In this document: in pieces, positions 26,738 through 35,564 of the stretch
Numbering within the stretch: position 1 is the stretch's first letter
Layout: each line of letters opens with the position of its first letter
Translations under genes and position numbers: made by a program
Notes under the pieces: generated by a model
Told to the model about the DNA's origin: nothing
Seen by the model: the letters and a program-made list of their open reading frames with translations, nothing else
Databases searched by the model: none
Assembly: GCA_936920195.1 (NCBI GenBank)
Contig: CAKZHE010000086.1
Coordinates: 1-42,970 of the forward strand
Source: an uncultured cyanobacterium
Lineage (GTDB): Bacteria > Cyanobacteriota > Cyanobacteriia > Cyanobacteriales > FACHB-T130
Direction: 5' to 3'
DNA: 42,970 bases

Positions 26738-29559
26738 TCATTGCCGATCAGGGGTTCCGCCAGTTCCACCAGCTGTTCAAACTCAAATTGGCGAGCCAGT
26801 TTTGTCAGTGATTGGATCAGATAAATTTCTGTTTCTGGGATTTCTCCTACCAGTTCCATAACTTGACTCATATTTGCCTCTAGAGCAGCTGCGGATAGTT
26901 GAGCAATCCATTTTTTAGGCATACAAGCTAGCTGCTGCAATGATAAGGCACTTTCTGTTAACTCTTCGGATGTTTTTACCGGTATTTTTGCATAGATATA
27001 TTTCACTCCTAAATGTTTAGCCAGAGCATCAAAAATGGTGTGTTCGGCAAAAGGTTTACGAAGAAAGTCATCGCAGCCAGCCGAAAGTACGATCGCTTTC
27101 TCTTCTTCTAATACGCTAGCCGTTAAAGCAATCACCGCCGTGGCATTACCTTTGGTGGTAGATTTAATATACTTCGTCGCTTCATAACCGTCCATCACAG
27201 GCATTCTCATATCCATCCAAATTAGATGGGGTTCCCATTCATCCCAGATGGCGATCGCCTCCTGTCCATTACTCGCTTCTTTCATTTCAAATCCTAACGG
27301 AGCCAGAAGTTTAATTAATAATTGCCGATTAATTGGTTTATCGTCTACTGCAAGAATTTTGTAAATCGGTTGACCAGCAGCAAGTGCTAGAATTCTTGAA
27401 TGTTCTCCCGCACTCTTTCTATTAGTTTCTTGACCTAATTTAGCCTGAATATAAAATTTAAAAGTTGTCCCTTTGCCCAATTCGCTTTCTACGGAAATAT
27501 CCCCTCCCATCAGTTGGACAAATTTCCGACTGATAGCTAAACCTAACCCCGTTCCTTCCTGCATCTCTTTACCTGCCTGAGCTTGGGAAAAAGCATCAAA
27601 AAGCTTTGGTAATTCTTCGGCAGCAATCCCTACTCCAGTATCCCGGATGCCAAAATGAAGATTAAAAACATCGGCGGTTTCTCGATCGCCCTGAAAAACA
27701 TTCAGGTTAATTTGACCATCCGCAGTAAATTTGATCGCATTGCTGAGTAAATTAATTAAAACTTGACGTAATTTAACTTCATCTGTACAAATATAGCGGG
27801 GGACATTTTCCTCATGGTGAAAAAGTAATTTTAAGCCCATATTTGCTGCCCGGAGATGCAGCATATCTTCCAAATCGTGCAGCAAGCGATGGAGATCGAA
27901 GTCACTAGGATTAAGGGTGGCTTTACCTGCTTCGATTTTGGAAAGATCGAGAATATTATTAATTAAGGTCAATAGGTAATCACCACTCCGATAGATAATG
28001 CCAGCATTTTCGTGTTGTTCCGGTGGTAAATTTGTCGCCCGAATCATGAGTTGGGAAAAACCGATCACCGCATTCAGAGGCGATCGCAATTCATGGCTCA
28101 TATTGGCAATAAATGTGCTTTTGGCTTGATTGGCAACTTCGGCTTTTTCTTTAGCAATAGCTAATTCTGCCGTCCGTTCCTGTACTCGCTGTTCCAAAGT
28201 TTCAAAAGATGTTTGCAACTGCACCGCCATACTATTAAAGGAATCAGCCAGAGTGACTATTTCTGTAATGCCTTGAACTTCTACCTTAGTTGCGCCTGTC
28301 CCCGATCTTTGCCAATTACCTATTGCTAAAGCTTGACTAGCTTGATTTAAACGCAGAATTGGGGTAGTTATCCATCGGGCAGTCAGGATACCAATCCCCG
28401 TAGCAACAACCAGAGTCAAACCGCATAATATAATTGTCCAACGAGCATTGGCCTGAATTTCTGCTATGAAGTCAGCTTCAGGAATGATAATAACTGTCAG
28501 CCAATCCAAACCTTTTTGATTTTTAAATGGGACAACTTGCACAAAGTAACGCTTACCATTATCTATAAAACTAATTTTTTGTTTGGTCTTAATTAAATCG
28601 AGTCTGCCAAAATATTCGCGCAATTTTTTAGTAGTTTTTCGAGTCATCTCTTCGCGACTATCGATCGCCTCTAGCCTATATTTGCTGGTATCATTTGCTT
28701 TTTCAGGGCTAAGAAAGTTGGTGACGCTAGGATCAAAGGGGGTTTCTCCAGTGGACGTAGCAATCAACAATCCATTTTGCTCTAGGATAAAAGCCTTTCC
28801 AGTTTTGCCAATTTTTAAGTTTTTGAGGAAATCTCCTAGCTGGGATAGAGAAATAGTCGCCGCTACAACTCCTTGAAAGGTATTATTTCGAGCGAAAAAT
28901 GGCAGGAAATAGCCCGCTACTAAATTTGGTTGATCCTGTTGGGGGCGGGAAATGACCAGCCGCCAAATCCCCTCTGGGGAATTTTTTCCAGCTTCATACC
29001 AAGGATTTTCTGGGGGATCTTTATGGGGATCAAAATTTGCACTTCTCAGTAATTTAATATAGTTGCCCTGACTATTTGTTAAATAGCTATTCCATTTCTG
29101 ATTAGTAGATTTATCCTTCAGTCTTACCACGCGAGAGCCATCTTCCCGATGGTCTAAAATCAATATATGTTTTTGCTCGGTAGTAATGGCGATCGCATTC
29201 AAGTCATTAAAGATATGGGATTGCTCCCAGAAATAACGTTTTACTGCTGATAAATCATCATAGTTTAAAATGCCTATTTTAGCAGCAGCGGCATTACTAC
29301 GGGCAACTTCCATGGGATTTCGCAAATAATTGACTAGATTTTGGTCAATGCGATCGCCAATTTCTGCCATTAAAGGTTTGACCATATCTTCTACCGCTTT
29401 CTGTCCGCTGCGATAAGAAAGATAACCAACCAAACCTACTGCCACGACAATTTGCAAAACAAAAGGGATAATTAAGACTAATCTCAGGGTTATTTGTCTA
29501 TTTGGAGATAATTTAATGTGGTTTTGGCTCAACTTATTTCGGGTCAAATCGTTAATCAT
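26734..29559 (-). CDS. Cache-HAMP hybrid sensor histidine kinase with C-terminal REC
   Basis: A 941-aa sensor. An N-terminal helix ([21 protein letters not shown], in part) and a second helix near 375-395 ([19 protein letters not shown]) flank an outside dCache-type sensor domain (about 50-370). HAMP follows, with a coil, then HisKA with His489 in [19 protein letters not shown]. HATPase ([26 protein letters not shown]) and REC ([25 protein letters not shown]) come next, then the same helical tail as in the MASE1 kinase. The input domain is entirely different from that kinase, but the output half is nearly the same, so the two probably arose by domain shuffling. It is transcribed away from the stress cluster. 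Confidence 0.93.
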   Translation of the reverse strand: MINDLTRNKLSQNHIKLSPNRQITLRLVLIIPFVLQIVVAVGLVGYLSYRSGQKAVEDMVKPLMAEIGDRIDQNLVNYLRNPMEVARSNAAAAKIGILNYDDLSAVKRYFWEQSHIFNDLNAIAITTEQKHILILDHREDGSRVVRLKDKSTNQKWNSYLTNSQGNYIKLLRSANFDPHKDPPENPWYEAGKNSPEGIWRLVISRPQQDQPNLVAGYFLPFFARNNTFQGVVAATISLSQLGDFLKNLKIGKTGKAFILEQNGLLIATSTGETPFDPSVTNFLSPEKANDTSKYRLEAIDSREEMTRKTTKKLREYFGRLDLIKTKQKISFIDNGKRYFVQVVPFKNQKGLDWLTVIIIPEADFIAEIQANARWTIILCGLTLVVATGIGILTARWITTPILRLNQASQALAIGNWQRSGTGATKVEVQGITEIVTLADSFNSMAVQLQTSFETLEQRVQERTAELAIAKEKAEVANQAKSTFIANMSHELRSPLNAVIGFSQLMIRATNLPPEQHENAGIIYRSGDYLLTLINNILDLSKIEAGKATLNPSDFDLHRLLHDLEDMLHLRAANMGLKLLFHHEENVPRYICTDEVKLRQVLINLLSNAIKFTADGQINLNVFQGDRETADVFNLHFGIRDTGVGIAAEELPKLFDAFSQAQAGKEMQEGTGLGLAISRKFVQLMGGDISVESELGKGTTFKFYIQAKLGQETNRKSAGEHSRILALAAGQPIYKILAVDDKPINRQLLIKLLAPLGFEMKEASNGQEAIAIWDEWEPHLIWMDMRMPVMDGYEATKYIKSTTKGNATAVIALTASVLEEEKAIVLSAGCDDFLRKPFAEHTIFDALAKHLGVKYIYAKIPVKTSEELTESALSLQQLACMPKKWIAQLSAAALEANMSQVMELVGEIPETEIYLIQSLTKLARQFEFEQLVELAEPLIGND

Positions 29560-29989
29560 AATGCTCTGCGATTTAATTAAGCCATTGTAACAAATGAAAA
29601 TTTATGGCTGTCTAAAACGCTTCTAAAGCTGCAATTAATCAGCTTATCTGGGACATGATCCTATCATTATATTCGATATCCTGTCAGATCGAGGCAAACT
29701 GACGGGGCGCATTGTCAAAATCGAGCTTTTGCTGTTTCACTCACTGCAAGCCTTATCCCCTTAAAACCTTTGAATATTACTGAACTCTTCCCGCCTGATT
29801 AATTTAGGGGCGCTATGTCTAGGGAAGGAGATTCTGACATCTGAAACCTAAGATGGATGTGAATAACTCCACATCAGGAAATAATCGAATATATGAAAGA
29901 GCTATTGCAATTTCTCATCGATAGAGTAGATGAGGTTATTGATAACAACGGCTTTCTATAGAGTTTCTAGATTATGAGCAGCAAATACC
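29560..29989. other. Divergent intergenic region of about 430 bases
   Basis: Separates the Cache kinase from the stress cluster and should hold both promoters. An AAGGAG at about 29825 has no useful start codon after it. GATGTG and CACATC near 29853-29872 can form a small hairpin. A 22-codon frame (29893-29961, MKELLQFLIDRV then DEVIDNNGFL) would make an amphipathic peptide but lacks a ribosome site. I see no convincing gene or RNA. Confidence 0.4.
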
Positions 29990-30325
29990 ATGACTATTCA
30001 AACCCCTCAAACCACCCCGCCCCAGAGCGATTCCGCGAAAATAGTAGCTCCAGAAGAACAAGAAGGTACGGAATTATATGATTCTCATACCCCCGATAGC
30101 TATGACCCCCATATAACTCCAGCGGAAACAGCATCTAGAAAAGAGCGTGAAGGTGATAATTTTAAGCATCTGGATAAACACCCTCCCGGATCTGAAAGTC
30201 TCGATACAACGGCTGGTTTTACCGTTGATAAAGAAGGTTTAGTAGATAATTTTGGCGTTGAACCAGAAATGTACTATGAAACGCCTGGTGATTTGCGAAA
30301 GACAGAAAGCCGCAAACCAGAGTAG
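29990..30325 (+). CDS. Small acidic disordered protein of the stress cluster
   Basis: A 111-aa hydrophilic protein rich in Pro, Thr, Glu, Asp and Ser with no hydrophobic core, so it is likely disordered. The second half has a more regular, conserved-looking stretch: FKHLDKHPPGSESLDTTAGF, then VDKEGLVDNFGVEPEMY and ETPGDLRK. I do not recognise a named family. It stands first in a series of plus-strand genes for small envelope and stress proteins. The motif LDKHPPG recurs in a short frame after the DUF3122 gene. Confidence 0.65.
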   Translation: MTIQTPQTTPPQSDSAKIVAPEEQEGTELYDSHTPDSYDPHITPAETASRKEREGDNFKHLDKHPPGSESLDTTAGFTVDKEGLVDNFGVEPEMYYETPGDLRKTESRKPE

Positions 30326-30448
30326 TAGATAGTTGCAATCCTAATCACTTGTTAATCAAAGTATCTACTTCTGTAGATGCCACCATCTTTTACTCCCAGT
30401 CAGTTTTCAATACTTTCATCTGACGGAGAGTTGTCTAATCACGCTTGT

Positions 30449-30490
30449 GGCTGGTTAGCAAGCCAAAAAAATCTGACTTGCTAACCAGCC
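30449..30490. repeat. 14-bp perfect inverted repeat flanked by 9-bp direct repeats
   Basis: GGCTGGTTAGCAAG (30449-30462) is exactly inverted at 30477-30490 around a 14-base A-rich loop. GTCTAATCA occurs on both sides (30432-30440 and 30491-30499). It lies between the 111-aa gene and the small membrane protein. It may be a terminator-like hairpin or a small inserted repeat; no T-run follows. Confidence 0.7.
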
Positions 30491-30603
30491 GTCTAATCAA
30501 AACTGTGCCAAGAGACAGATGATATTTTCAGGTTTTTAGTTCTAATCTAAGTAATAGTGGTGTTTAAAGTTATCCACTAAATCTTAAACTTTTGAGGAAA
30601 TAT

Positions 30604-30795
30604 ATGCCTAGGCTTGTCGGCAAAAAAAGTGATTTTGTCTTGTATGCTTCTTTAGGTTTCCTATTCGCTGCAATTGCTGCGGTATCCTTGGAATACTTTG
30701 GCGTGATTGACTACATTCCTAATTTTGGGAAAGAACCTAAAGTCAACAGCACTTCTACTAATCAACCATTAGGAATCAATAAACCTGTCAACTAA
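30604..30795 (+). CDS. Small single-helix membrane protein
   Basis: A 63-aa protein from ATG 30604 (GAGGAAA just upstream; the frame is open to a TTG at 30592). The start is basic (MPRLVGKKSDF), followed by one hydrophobic helix (VLYASLGFLFAAIAAVSLEYF) and a short polar tail. No family is recognised. It lies 33 bases before the PRC-barrel gene, so the two are probably cotranscribed. Confidence 0.65.
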   Translation: MPRLVGKKSDFVLYASLGFLFAAIAAVSLEYFGVIDYIPNFGKEPKVNSTSTNQPLGINKPVN

Positions 30796-30828
30796 TTTTG
30801 GCTTTTACACCATAGGAGAATATTGACC

Positions 30829-32223
30829 ATGCGTAATGGCAAAGGAATGCTTGGTAAACCTGTAGTTGCTTATGATTCAGGGGAAGAATTTAGGAAAATT
30901 ATAGACTTAATTTTCGACCAAAAAAACAACCAACTATTAGGATTCCTTGTGGATGAAGGCGGTTGGTTTAGTAATGCTTTGGTACTACCTCTCAAGAGGA
31001 TTCAGGCAATCGGTGCTGATGCCGTAATTGTGGCATCTAGAGATGCGATCGCTCCGGCTAACGAATTTCCCGAAATTCAAAGTATTTTGGCAAGAGACAA
31101 CATCTTAAAAGGGACGAGAATTATGACCATTGATGGTCGTGATTTGGGAACGATGGAAGATCTTTACTTTGATGATATTACCGGAGCCATTGAAGGATAC
31201 GAAGTCTCCGGTGGGATCTTTGCCGATGCTTACTCTGGACGTTCTTTTGTTCCTGCTCCTGATACGCTGAAAATCGGGGAAGATATAGCATTTGTTCCGG
31301 CTGAAACTGCTGCCCTGATGGAAGAGCAAGTAGGTGGAATTAGAGCGGCTCTACAAACGGCGGGAGGAAAAGTCCAAGAAATAGCTCATACCGCTAGTGA
31401 GAAGGCTCAAGCCGCAGCCCAAATAACCGGAGCGAAATTCCAAGAAGTTACTCAAAGTGCCAATACGAAATTTACTAATTCAGTGCTTAATTCGGAAGAA
31501 CAAGAGACATTTATATTAGGAAAAGTTGCTCAAAAAACCATAAAAACTCCTGATGGAGGACATTTCATTCAGGAAGGACAGATTGTTCATCAAGAAGATA
31601 TTCTGGTGGCTCGAAGTTATAACATGACCGATGAACTTTATCATGCCACTGGGGGAAGTATCCGAGATAAATTAGGCGAAAAATTCACTGATGCAGTAGC
31701 AAATATCAGTATTGAGCAAACCCAAGGTCGGCGAGTTAACAAAATGATTTTGACACCTGAAGGTTCAGTTGTGGCAGCAGAGGGACAAATTGTGACTCCA
31801 CGAGTAATTGAAAGAGCCAAAACTTATCATCAAGAACAAGCTCTATTGGAATCAGTGGGTTTAACTCCAGTTGATGCTTTGAAAACAACTGGTTCTGATG
31901 TGGGACAACAGGTGAAAGAAGGTGCTAAGGGCTTGTGGGAGCAGGTGAAAGAAACTGCTAGTAACTTGCAAGAACATGGCAGTCAAGCTATTGAAGATAA
32001 AAGGATTAATGGTGCTTTAGGTCGTCCGGTAACTCGCGTTATTTTGGATCGAAATGATGAAGTGATTCTGAATGTGGGGGAATTAATTACTCATCAAGCG
32101 ATCGCTATTTCTCGTCAATCTGATGTCCTAGAGATTTTGCTGGACTCAGTTTATACCGAAACGCCAAAACTTTCCCTAGATGAATTACGCGCTCCTGAAC
32201 CTGGTAGGGCTGCTCTCAGCTAA
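30829..32223 (+). CDS. PRC-barrel domain protein
   Basis: A 464-aa protein. The N-terminal region holds two PRC-barrel-like units (MLGKPVVAYDSGEEFRKIID... and MTIDGRDLGTMEDLYFDDIT...), beta-rich domains known from photosynthetic reaction centre H subunits and RNA-processing proteins. Helical alanine/lysine/glutamine-rich stretches follow (AALQTAGGKVQEIAHTA; VKEGAKGLWEQVKETASNLQ) that resemble LEA-type stress proteins. Further barrel-like units continue to the C-terminus (GALGRPVTRVILDRNDEVILN). No membrane segment is seen. AGGAG (30814-30818) serves the ATG at 30829 better than the in-frame TTG at 30823. It probably takes part in stress or photosystem protection, but this is inferred. Confidence 0.82.
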   Translation: MRNGKGMLGKPVVAYDSGEEFRKIIDLIFDQKNNQLLGFLVDEGGWFSNALVLPLKRIQAIGADAVIVASRDAIAPANEFPEIQSILARDNILKGTRIMTIDGRDLGTMEDLYFDDITGAIEGYEVSGGIFADAYSGRSFVPAPDTLKIGEDIAFVPAETAALMEEQVGGIRAALQTAGGKVQEIAHTASEKAQAAAQITGAKFQEVTQSANTKFTNSVLNSEEQETFILGKVAQKTIKTPDGGHFIQEGQIVHQEDILVARSYNMTDELYHATGGSIRDKLGEKFTDAVANISIEQTQGRRVNKMILTPEGSVVAAEGQIVTPRVIERAKTYHQEQALLESVGLTPVDALKTTGSDVGQQVKEGAKGLWEQVKETASNLQEHGSQAIEDKRINGALGRPVTRVILDRNDEVILNVGELITHQAIAISRQSDVLEILLDSVYTETPKLSLDELRAPEPGRAALS

Positions 32224-32346
32224 TAATTTCCTTCGCCAAAGGATCGGGATTACCTGCCGACTGCATACACATATCTCATCTACTAGCAATTTTTCGGCAT
32301 CCCTTTTTCTAAGGGTAGCAACCTTTAGTAATTTCAGGAGAAATCC

Positions 32347-32868
32347 ATGATATTTAAGAAGCCAATTTCGAGCATATTGCTGGCATTTGCTATATCGGTT
32401 TGCATCTTGGTTGGCATTGGGCAAAACCCGATCCTGGCAGCAACTCTCATAGAAACTAGACCAATTTTTCAAGAAGAGATGGAAACAATGTCTAAAAAAC
32501 CCGTAAATCTGGAATTAGGAATCGATCGCTTTCTCGCATCGATTCCACCAGGCTATTACACGATCTCCAGTATCGAAGGGTTGAAAAGCCAGTTAGTGAA
32601 TTCTCAAACCCTGTTGGTAGACGTGCGAGAGCTTTCTGAATATCAATTAGGACATATCCCTAATGCGATCAATATTCCACTCCAAACCCTAGCGCGGAAT
32701 CTGGATCAAATTCCGCAAGATCGCCCTGTAGTATTGTACTGTTCTTCTGGCTACCGATCGGGAATGGGAGTGGCGAGCTTACACCTATTAGGCTATGAGA
32801 ATGTTCGGGGATTTCCGCTGAGTTTCACAGGCTGGAAAACCGCAGGGGAAGCGATCGCTTCTAACTAA
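32347..32868 (+). CDS. Exported rhodanese-like sulfurtransferase
   Basis: A 173-aa protein with a signal peptide or anchor (residues 1-33: KPISSILLAFAISVCILVGIG, in part) and one rhodanese domain. The CH2A motif VDVRELSEYQLGHIPNAINIP is followed by the active-site loop CSSGYRSG with catalytic Cys132. This loop form (CxxGxRS) is that of single-domain rhodaneses that transfer sulfane sulfur. AGGAGAA stands eight bases before the ATG, a strong ribosome site. It is followed 12 bases later by the DUF3122 gene. Confidence 0.9.
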   Translation: MIFKKPISSILLAFAISVCILVGIGQNPILAATLIETRPIFQEEMETMSKKPVNLELGIDRFLASIPPGYYTISSIEGLKSQLVNSQTLLVDVRELSEYQLGHIPNAINIPLQTLARNLDQIPQDRPVVLYCSSGYRSGMGVASLHLLGYENVRGFPLSFTGWKTAGEAIASN

Positions 32869-32880
32869 TTTATCAAAACA

Positions 32881-33480
32881 ATGAAGATTAAAATTATGAA
32901 TTTTTACTGTGGAATTGCCAGAAACTTTAACTTTATCAGGACTTTTGTAGTGAATTCTATCTGGTTTAACGGATCTAAAATTCGCCCAATGCGCTGGCTA
33001 CTGGCTGCTGGGATCTGCATTTTACTGGTTGTTTGCAGTCCCTTACCTGCTTTTGCTACTGTAACACAAACCGAAGAATATCCAGGGCAAATGCTCTACC
33101 AATCCCGGCAAAACCTGCGAGATCGGACGGGAAATTCCTGGCAGGCGATCGCCTTCAAGCGCATCCATCCGGAAGGTAGTGCGATTATCTTTCTGCGACT
33201 GGTAGGCTTTCCTGGTGCGGTGGAATTAGATCGCACTAAACCAATGATTATCACAACATCTCTAGGCCAAATTTTAACCGCCAGAGATATTTCTAGCGAA
33301 ATTTCTCTGGATACATCAACCCCGGCAAATGTTGCCGAATACGATATGAAGTCTGTTCTACCGCAGTTACAGGACAAAATTTCTCTTCACCTAACTTTAC
33401 CGATAGTAACTGGCTTACCAATCGAGTTAGAAATTCCCTCCACAACGATCCAAGAGTGGCAAACAGTTTCTGCTAGTTAA
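32881..33480 (+). CDS. DUF3122 exported protein
   Basis: A 199-aa protein of the cyanobacterial DUF3122 family, function unknown. It has YPGQMLYQSRQNLRDRTG, WQAIAFKRIHPEGS and RLVGFPGAVELDRTKP. A signal peptide (MRWLLAAGICILLVVC then PAFA) begins at Met37, so the true start may be the ATG at 32989; the 36 extra residues from 32881 look unlike a conserved region. The gene is 12 bases behind the rhodanese gene. Its TAA lies at the centre of a long palindrome, and the frame stays open for 20 further codons after it. Confidence 0.85.
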   Translation: MKIKIMNFYCGIARNFNFIRTFVVNSIWFNGSKIRPMRWLLAAGICILLVVCSPLPAFATVTQTEEYPGQMLYQSRQNLRDRTGNSWQAIAFKRIHPEGSAIIFLRLVGFPGAVELDRTKPMIITTSLGQILTARDISSEISLDTSTPANVAEYDMKSVLPQLQDKISLHLTLPIVTGLPIELEIPSTTIQEWQTVSAS

Positions 33481-33489
33481 CTAGCAGAA
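33468..33489. repeat. 22-bp perfect palindrome across the DUF3122 stop codon
   Basis: TTCTGCTAGTT (33468-33478) is followed directly by its exact reverse complement AACTAGCAGAA (33479-33489). The stop codon TAA lies at the centre. It may act as a terminator stem, as a protein-binding site, or be an insertion or duplication scar. Confidence 0.8.
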
Positions 33490-33543
33490 GAATCAATCAC
33501 CAATACCTTTCAACTGGATAAACACCCTCCGGGAGTGGCATAA
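33481..33543 (+). other. In-frame short extension after the DUF3122 stop with an LDKHPPG motif
   Basis: Directly after the DUF3122 TAA, in the same frame, 20 codons read LAEESITNTF then QLDKHPPGVA to a TAA at 33541. The 111-aa protein at 29990 has FKHLDKHPPGSES, and the DNA matches well too (CTGGATAAACACCCTCC in both). It looks like a relic of a paralogue of that gene; stop-codon readthrough is less likely. Confidence 0.5.
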
Positions 33544-33550
33544 CAAAATC

Positions 33551-33946
33551 ATGGCATATACATATACGATTGTTGGTCATTTCCTCACCCACGCAGAAGC
33601 AGAAAAGGTGGTATCAGAGTTAGAAGAAAAAGGCTTCCATATCCAAAGGCGATCGCTTGTTGGCAAAGACTATCAAACCACTGAATATATATGCAGATTT
33701 CTCAGCAAAGATCCAGCTAATTCTGGAGCCACAGGGGGGGATTGTGGGGATAGCTTTGTGGAAGGTTTATTTAGCAATTTAGCCGGGACTGGAGAGTTAT
33801 TTATTCGGGGAATGGCTGCTATCGTCGCTGCTTCCATTGCTGGAGTAGTGGTGGGTTGGGTAGAAGGAGCGGTTGCTGGGGTGGCGGCGGTTTGGATGGA
33901 AGAGGCGCTTGTTGATGTGGCAGCGCTGTTGGTAGTGCTGCTGTAG
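33551..33946 (+). CDS. YflT/general-stress-17M-like protein, probably frameshifted at its C-terminus
   Basis: A 131-aa frame. The N-terminus (YTIVGHFLTHAEAEKVVSEL, then GFHIQRRSLVGKDY) fits the small alpha-beta domain of general stress protein 17M/YflT. A hydrophobic glycine- and alanine-rich helix follows (MAAIVAASIAGVVVGWVEGA), as in relatives with a glycine-zipper segment. The last 30 or so residues (WMEEALVDVAALLVVLL) lack that pattern, while another frame in the same bases reads SAVGSAAVGRLIKALN to a stop at about 33980. A frameshift near 33870-33920 is therefore likely. Confidence 0.65.
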   Translation: MAYTYTIVGHFLTHAEAEKVVSELEEKGFHIQRRSLVGKDYQTTEYICRFLSKDPANSGATGGDCGDSFVEGLFSNLAGTGELFIRGMAAIVAASIAGVVVGWVEGAVAGVAAVWMEEALVDVAALLVVLL

Positions 33947-34036
33947 GAAGACTGATAAAGGCTTTGAACTGAGTAGGTAGGTTTAATTGAATAAACCCTA
34001 ATCACTTGTTGACCTCTGAAATTAGAGGTATCACCC

Positions 34037-35347
34037 ATGAGCATTGCCCTAAAACTGAAGGGATTTAGTCAGTTAAGACTGAATCAATGGCTACTTGGCT
34101 TACTGATGTTAATCCCGATTATTGGTATTAGCTATATTGCTTATAACCAACTGGTTGTGGTGCCTCAACAGCAAGCTAAGAGTAAAGTAAAAACCGCGCC
34201 AGTCGAGCGCAGCAATCTCCCAATTGCGGTTTCGGCAAATGGCACAGTACAACCCCAACAATCGGTGAATGTGAGTCCCAAAACATCGGGGATTCTGAAG
34301 CAATTGCTGGTCAAAGAAGGCGATTCGGTCAAGGAAGGGCAAGTGCTGGCCTACATGGATGACTCGAATCTTCAGGGGCAATTACATCAGGCACAGGGGA
34401 ATCTGGCGGCGGCGGCGGCAAACCTGCAAAAGATAATCGCTGGCAACCGCCAACAAGATACGGCTCAAGCCCAAGCGAAATTGCAAGATGCTCAATTTGC
34501 CCTGCGTCAAGCGGAAAATGATTTGCAGCGCAATCGGTCATTAAATCAGGCCGGAGCGATTTCCAAACAGGCTTTTGATACAGTGGTGACGGCTCGCGAT
34601 CGCGCTCAATCCCAAGTCAAACTAAATCAAGAAGCGCTGGCACTCTCTCAAGCCGGAGCCAGACCAGAAGACATCGATCAAGCACGCGCTCAAGTGGCAG
34701 CGGCGGCGGGTGCAGTGCAAATTATCCAAGCCAATATCAATGATATGGTACTCCGAGCGCCCTTTAGCGGCACTGTTGCCCGGAAATTTGCCGATCCGGG
34801 GGCCTTTGTTACCCCTACCACATCCGGTAGTTCGGTATCTTCTGCCACCTCATCTTCTATTTTGTCCCTGGCATCCACCAACCAGATTGTTGCCCAAGTT
34901 GCAGAAGCAAATATTTCTCAAATTCGGGTGGGGATAGCAGCGACAATTCAGGTAGATGCCTATCCGGGTAAAACCTTCACTGGAAAGGTAACGCAAATTG
35001 CTACTCAGTCGGATGTGGTGCAGAATGTCACCAGCTTTCAGGTGAAGACATCAGTGGCAGATTCCGAAAATCTCTTGCGATCGGGAATGAATGTGAATGT
35101 GGAGTTCAAGGCTGGCGAGTTGCAAGATGCGCTGGTAGTGCCAACTGGAGCAATTGTTCAACAAAACAATGTTCAGGGCGTGTTTGTGGCGAAGGACAAA
35201 GGTAATTCAGTCTTCGTGCCGATTGTAGTCGGGATCACGGTGAATGAAAAAACCGAGGTGAAGTCCGGTTTAACTGAAAATCAAGAGGTTTTACTTAGCT
35301 TTCCACCGGGAACCCGAAAAATTTCTACACCTAATGGCAGACCTTAA
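34037..35347 (+). CDS. Periplasmic adaptor (HlyD/MacA-type) of a tripartite exporter
   Basis: A 436-aa membrane-fusion protein. One N-terminal helix (about 18-38) anchors it. A split lipoyl domain (SVNVSPKTSGILKQLLVKEG...VLAYMD and the later LRAPFSGTVARKFADPGAFV) encloses a long alanine/glutamine-rich alpha-hairpin (about 110-230). Beta-barrel and membrane-proximal parts follow (VDAYPGKTFTGKVTQI, LVVPTGAIVQQNN). It links an inner-membrane ABC transporter to an outer-membrane TolC-like channel. It precedes the permease and ATPase genes with the same orientation. GAGG lies eight bases before the ATG. Confidence 0.93.
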   Translation: MSIALKLKGFSQLRLNQWLLGLLMLIPIIGISYIAYNQLVVVPQQQAKSKVKTAPVERSNLPIAVSANGTVQPQQSVNVSPKTSGILKQLLVKEGDSVKEGQVLAYMDDSNLQGQLHQAQGNLAAAAANLQKIIAGNRQQDTAQAQAKLQDAQFALRQAENDLQRNRSLNQAGAISKQAFDTVVTARDRAQSQVKLNQEALALSQAGARPEDIDQARAQVAAAAGAVQIIQANINDMVLRAPFSGTVARKFADPGAFVTPTTSGSSVSSATSSSILSLASTNQIVAQVAEANISQIRVGIAATIQVDAYPGKTFTGKVTQIATQSDVVQNVTSFQVKTSVADSENLLRSGMNVNVEFKAGELQDALVVPTGAIVQQNNVQGVFVAKDKGNSVFVPIVVGITVNEKTEVKSGLTENQEVLLSFPPGTRKISTPNGRP

Positions 35348-35350
35348 GAA

Positions 35351-35532
35351 ATTAGGACTTATACCAATTCAAAATTCAAAATTCAAAATTCAAAATTAAT
35401 AAATTCAGATTGCGTATGAGTTTCGACCTTTGAATCTGTTGCCTGATTTTAGAGAATTGGTATTACGCAAATTCTGCTGTCAAAATTGGCTTTTCGACTA
35501 GCGCTTTCAGAATGGTCAAGTTGCGTAAGTCC
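35351..35532. repeat. Repeat-rich spacer between adaptor and permease genes
   Basis: Contains four tandem copies of ATTCAAAA (about 35367-35397). ATACCAATTC (35361-35370) is exactly inverted at 35454-35463, and TTACGCAA (35463-35470) is inverted at 35521-35528. The outer ends are GGACTTA (35354-35360) and TAAGTCC (35526-35532). GGACTTACGCAA-type ends recur in cyanobacterial dispersed repeats, so this looks like a decayed MITE-like insertion that separates the two exporter genes. Confidence 0.55.
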
Positions 35533-35564
35533 CAGAAACTTTTATTTGGTTATGAAATTTTTCT

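Noticed and set aside
29893-29961. 22-codon frame encoding an amphipathic peptide
   Set aside because: No Shine-Dalgarno and no known family; a frame this short is expected by chance in 430 bases.
33673-34044. Minus-strand open frame of 123 codons
   Set aside because: Threonine-, alanine- and serine-rich composition is what the antisense of a glycine/valine-rich gene gives; it overlaps the YflT-like gene and has no domain.
35367-35397. ATTCAAAA tandem array as a CRISPR-like repeat
   Set aside because: Units are contiguous 8-mers without spacers; this is a simple tandem repeat.
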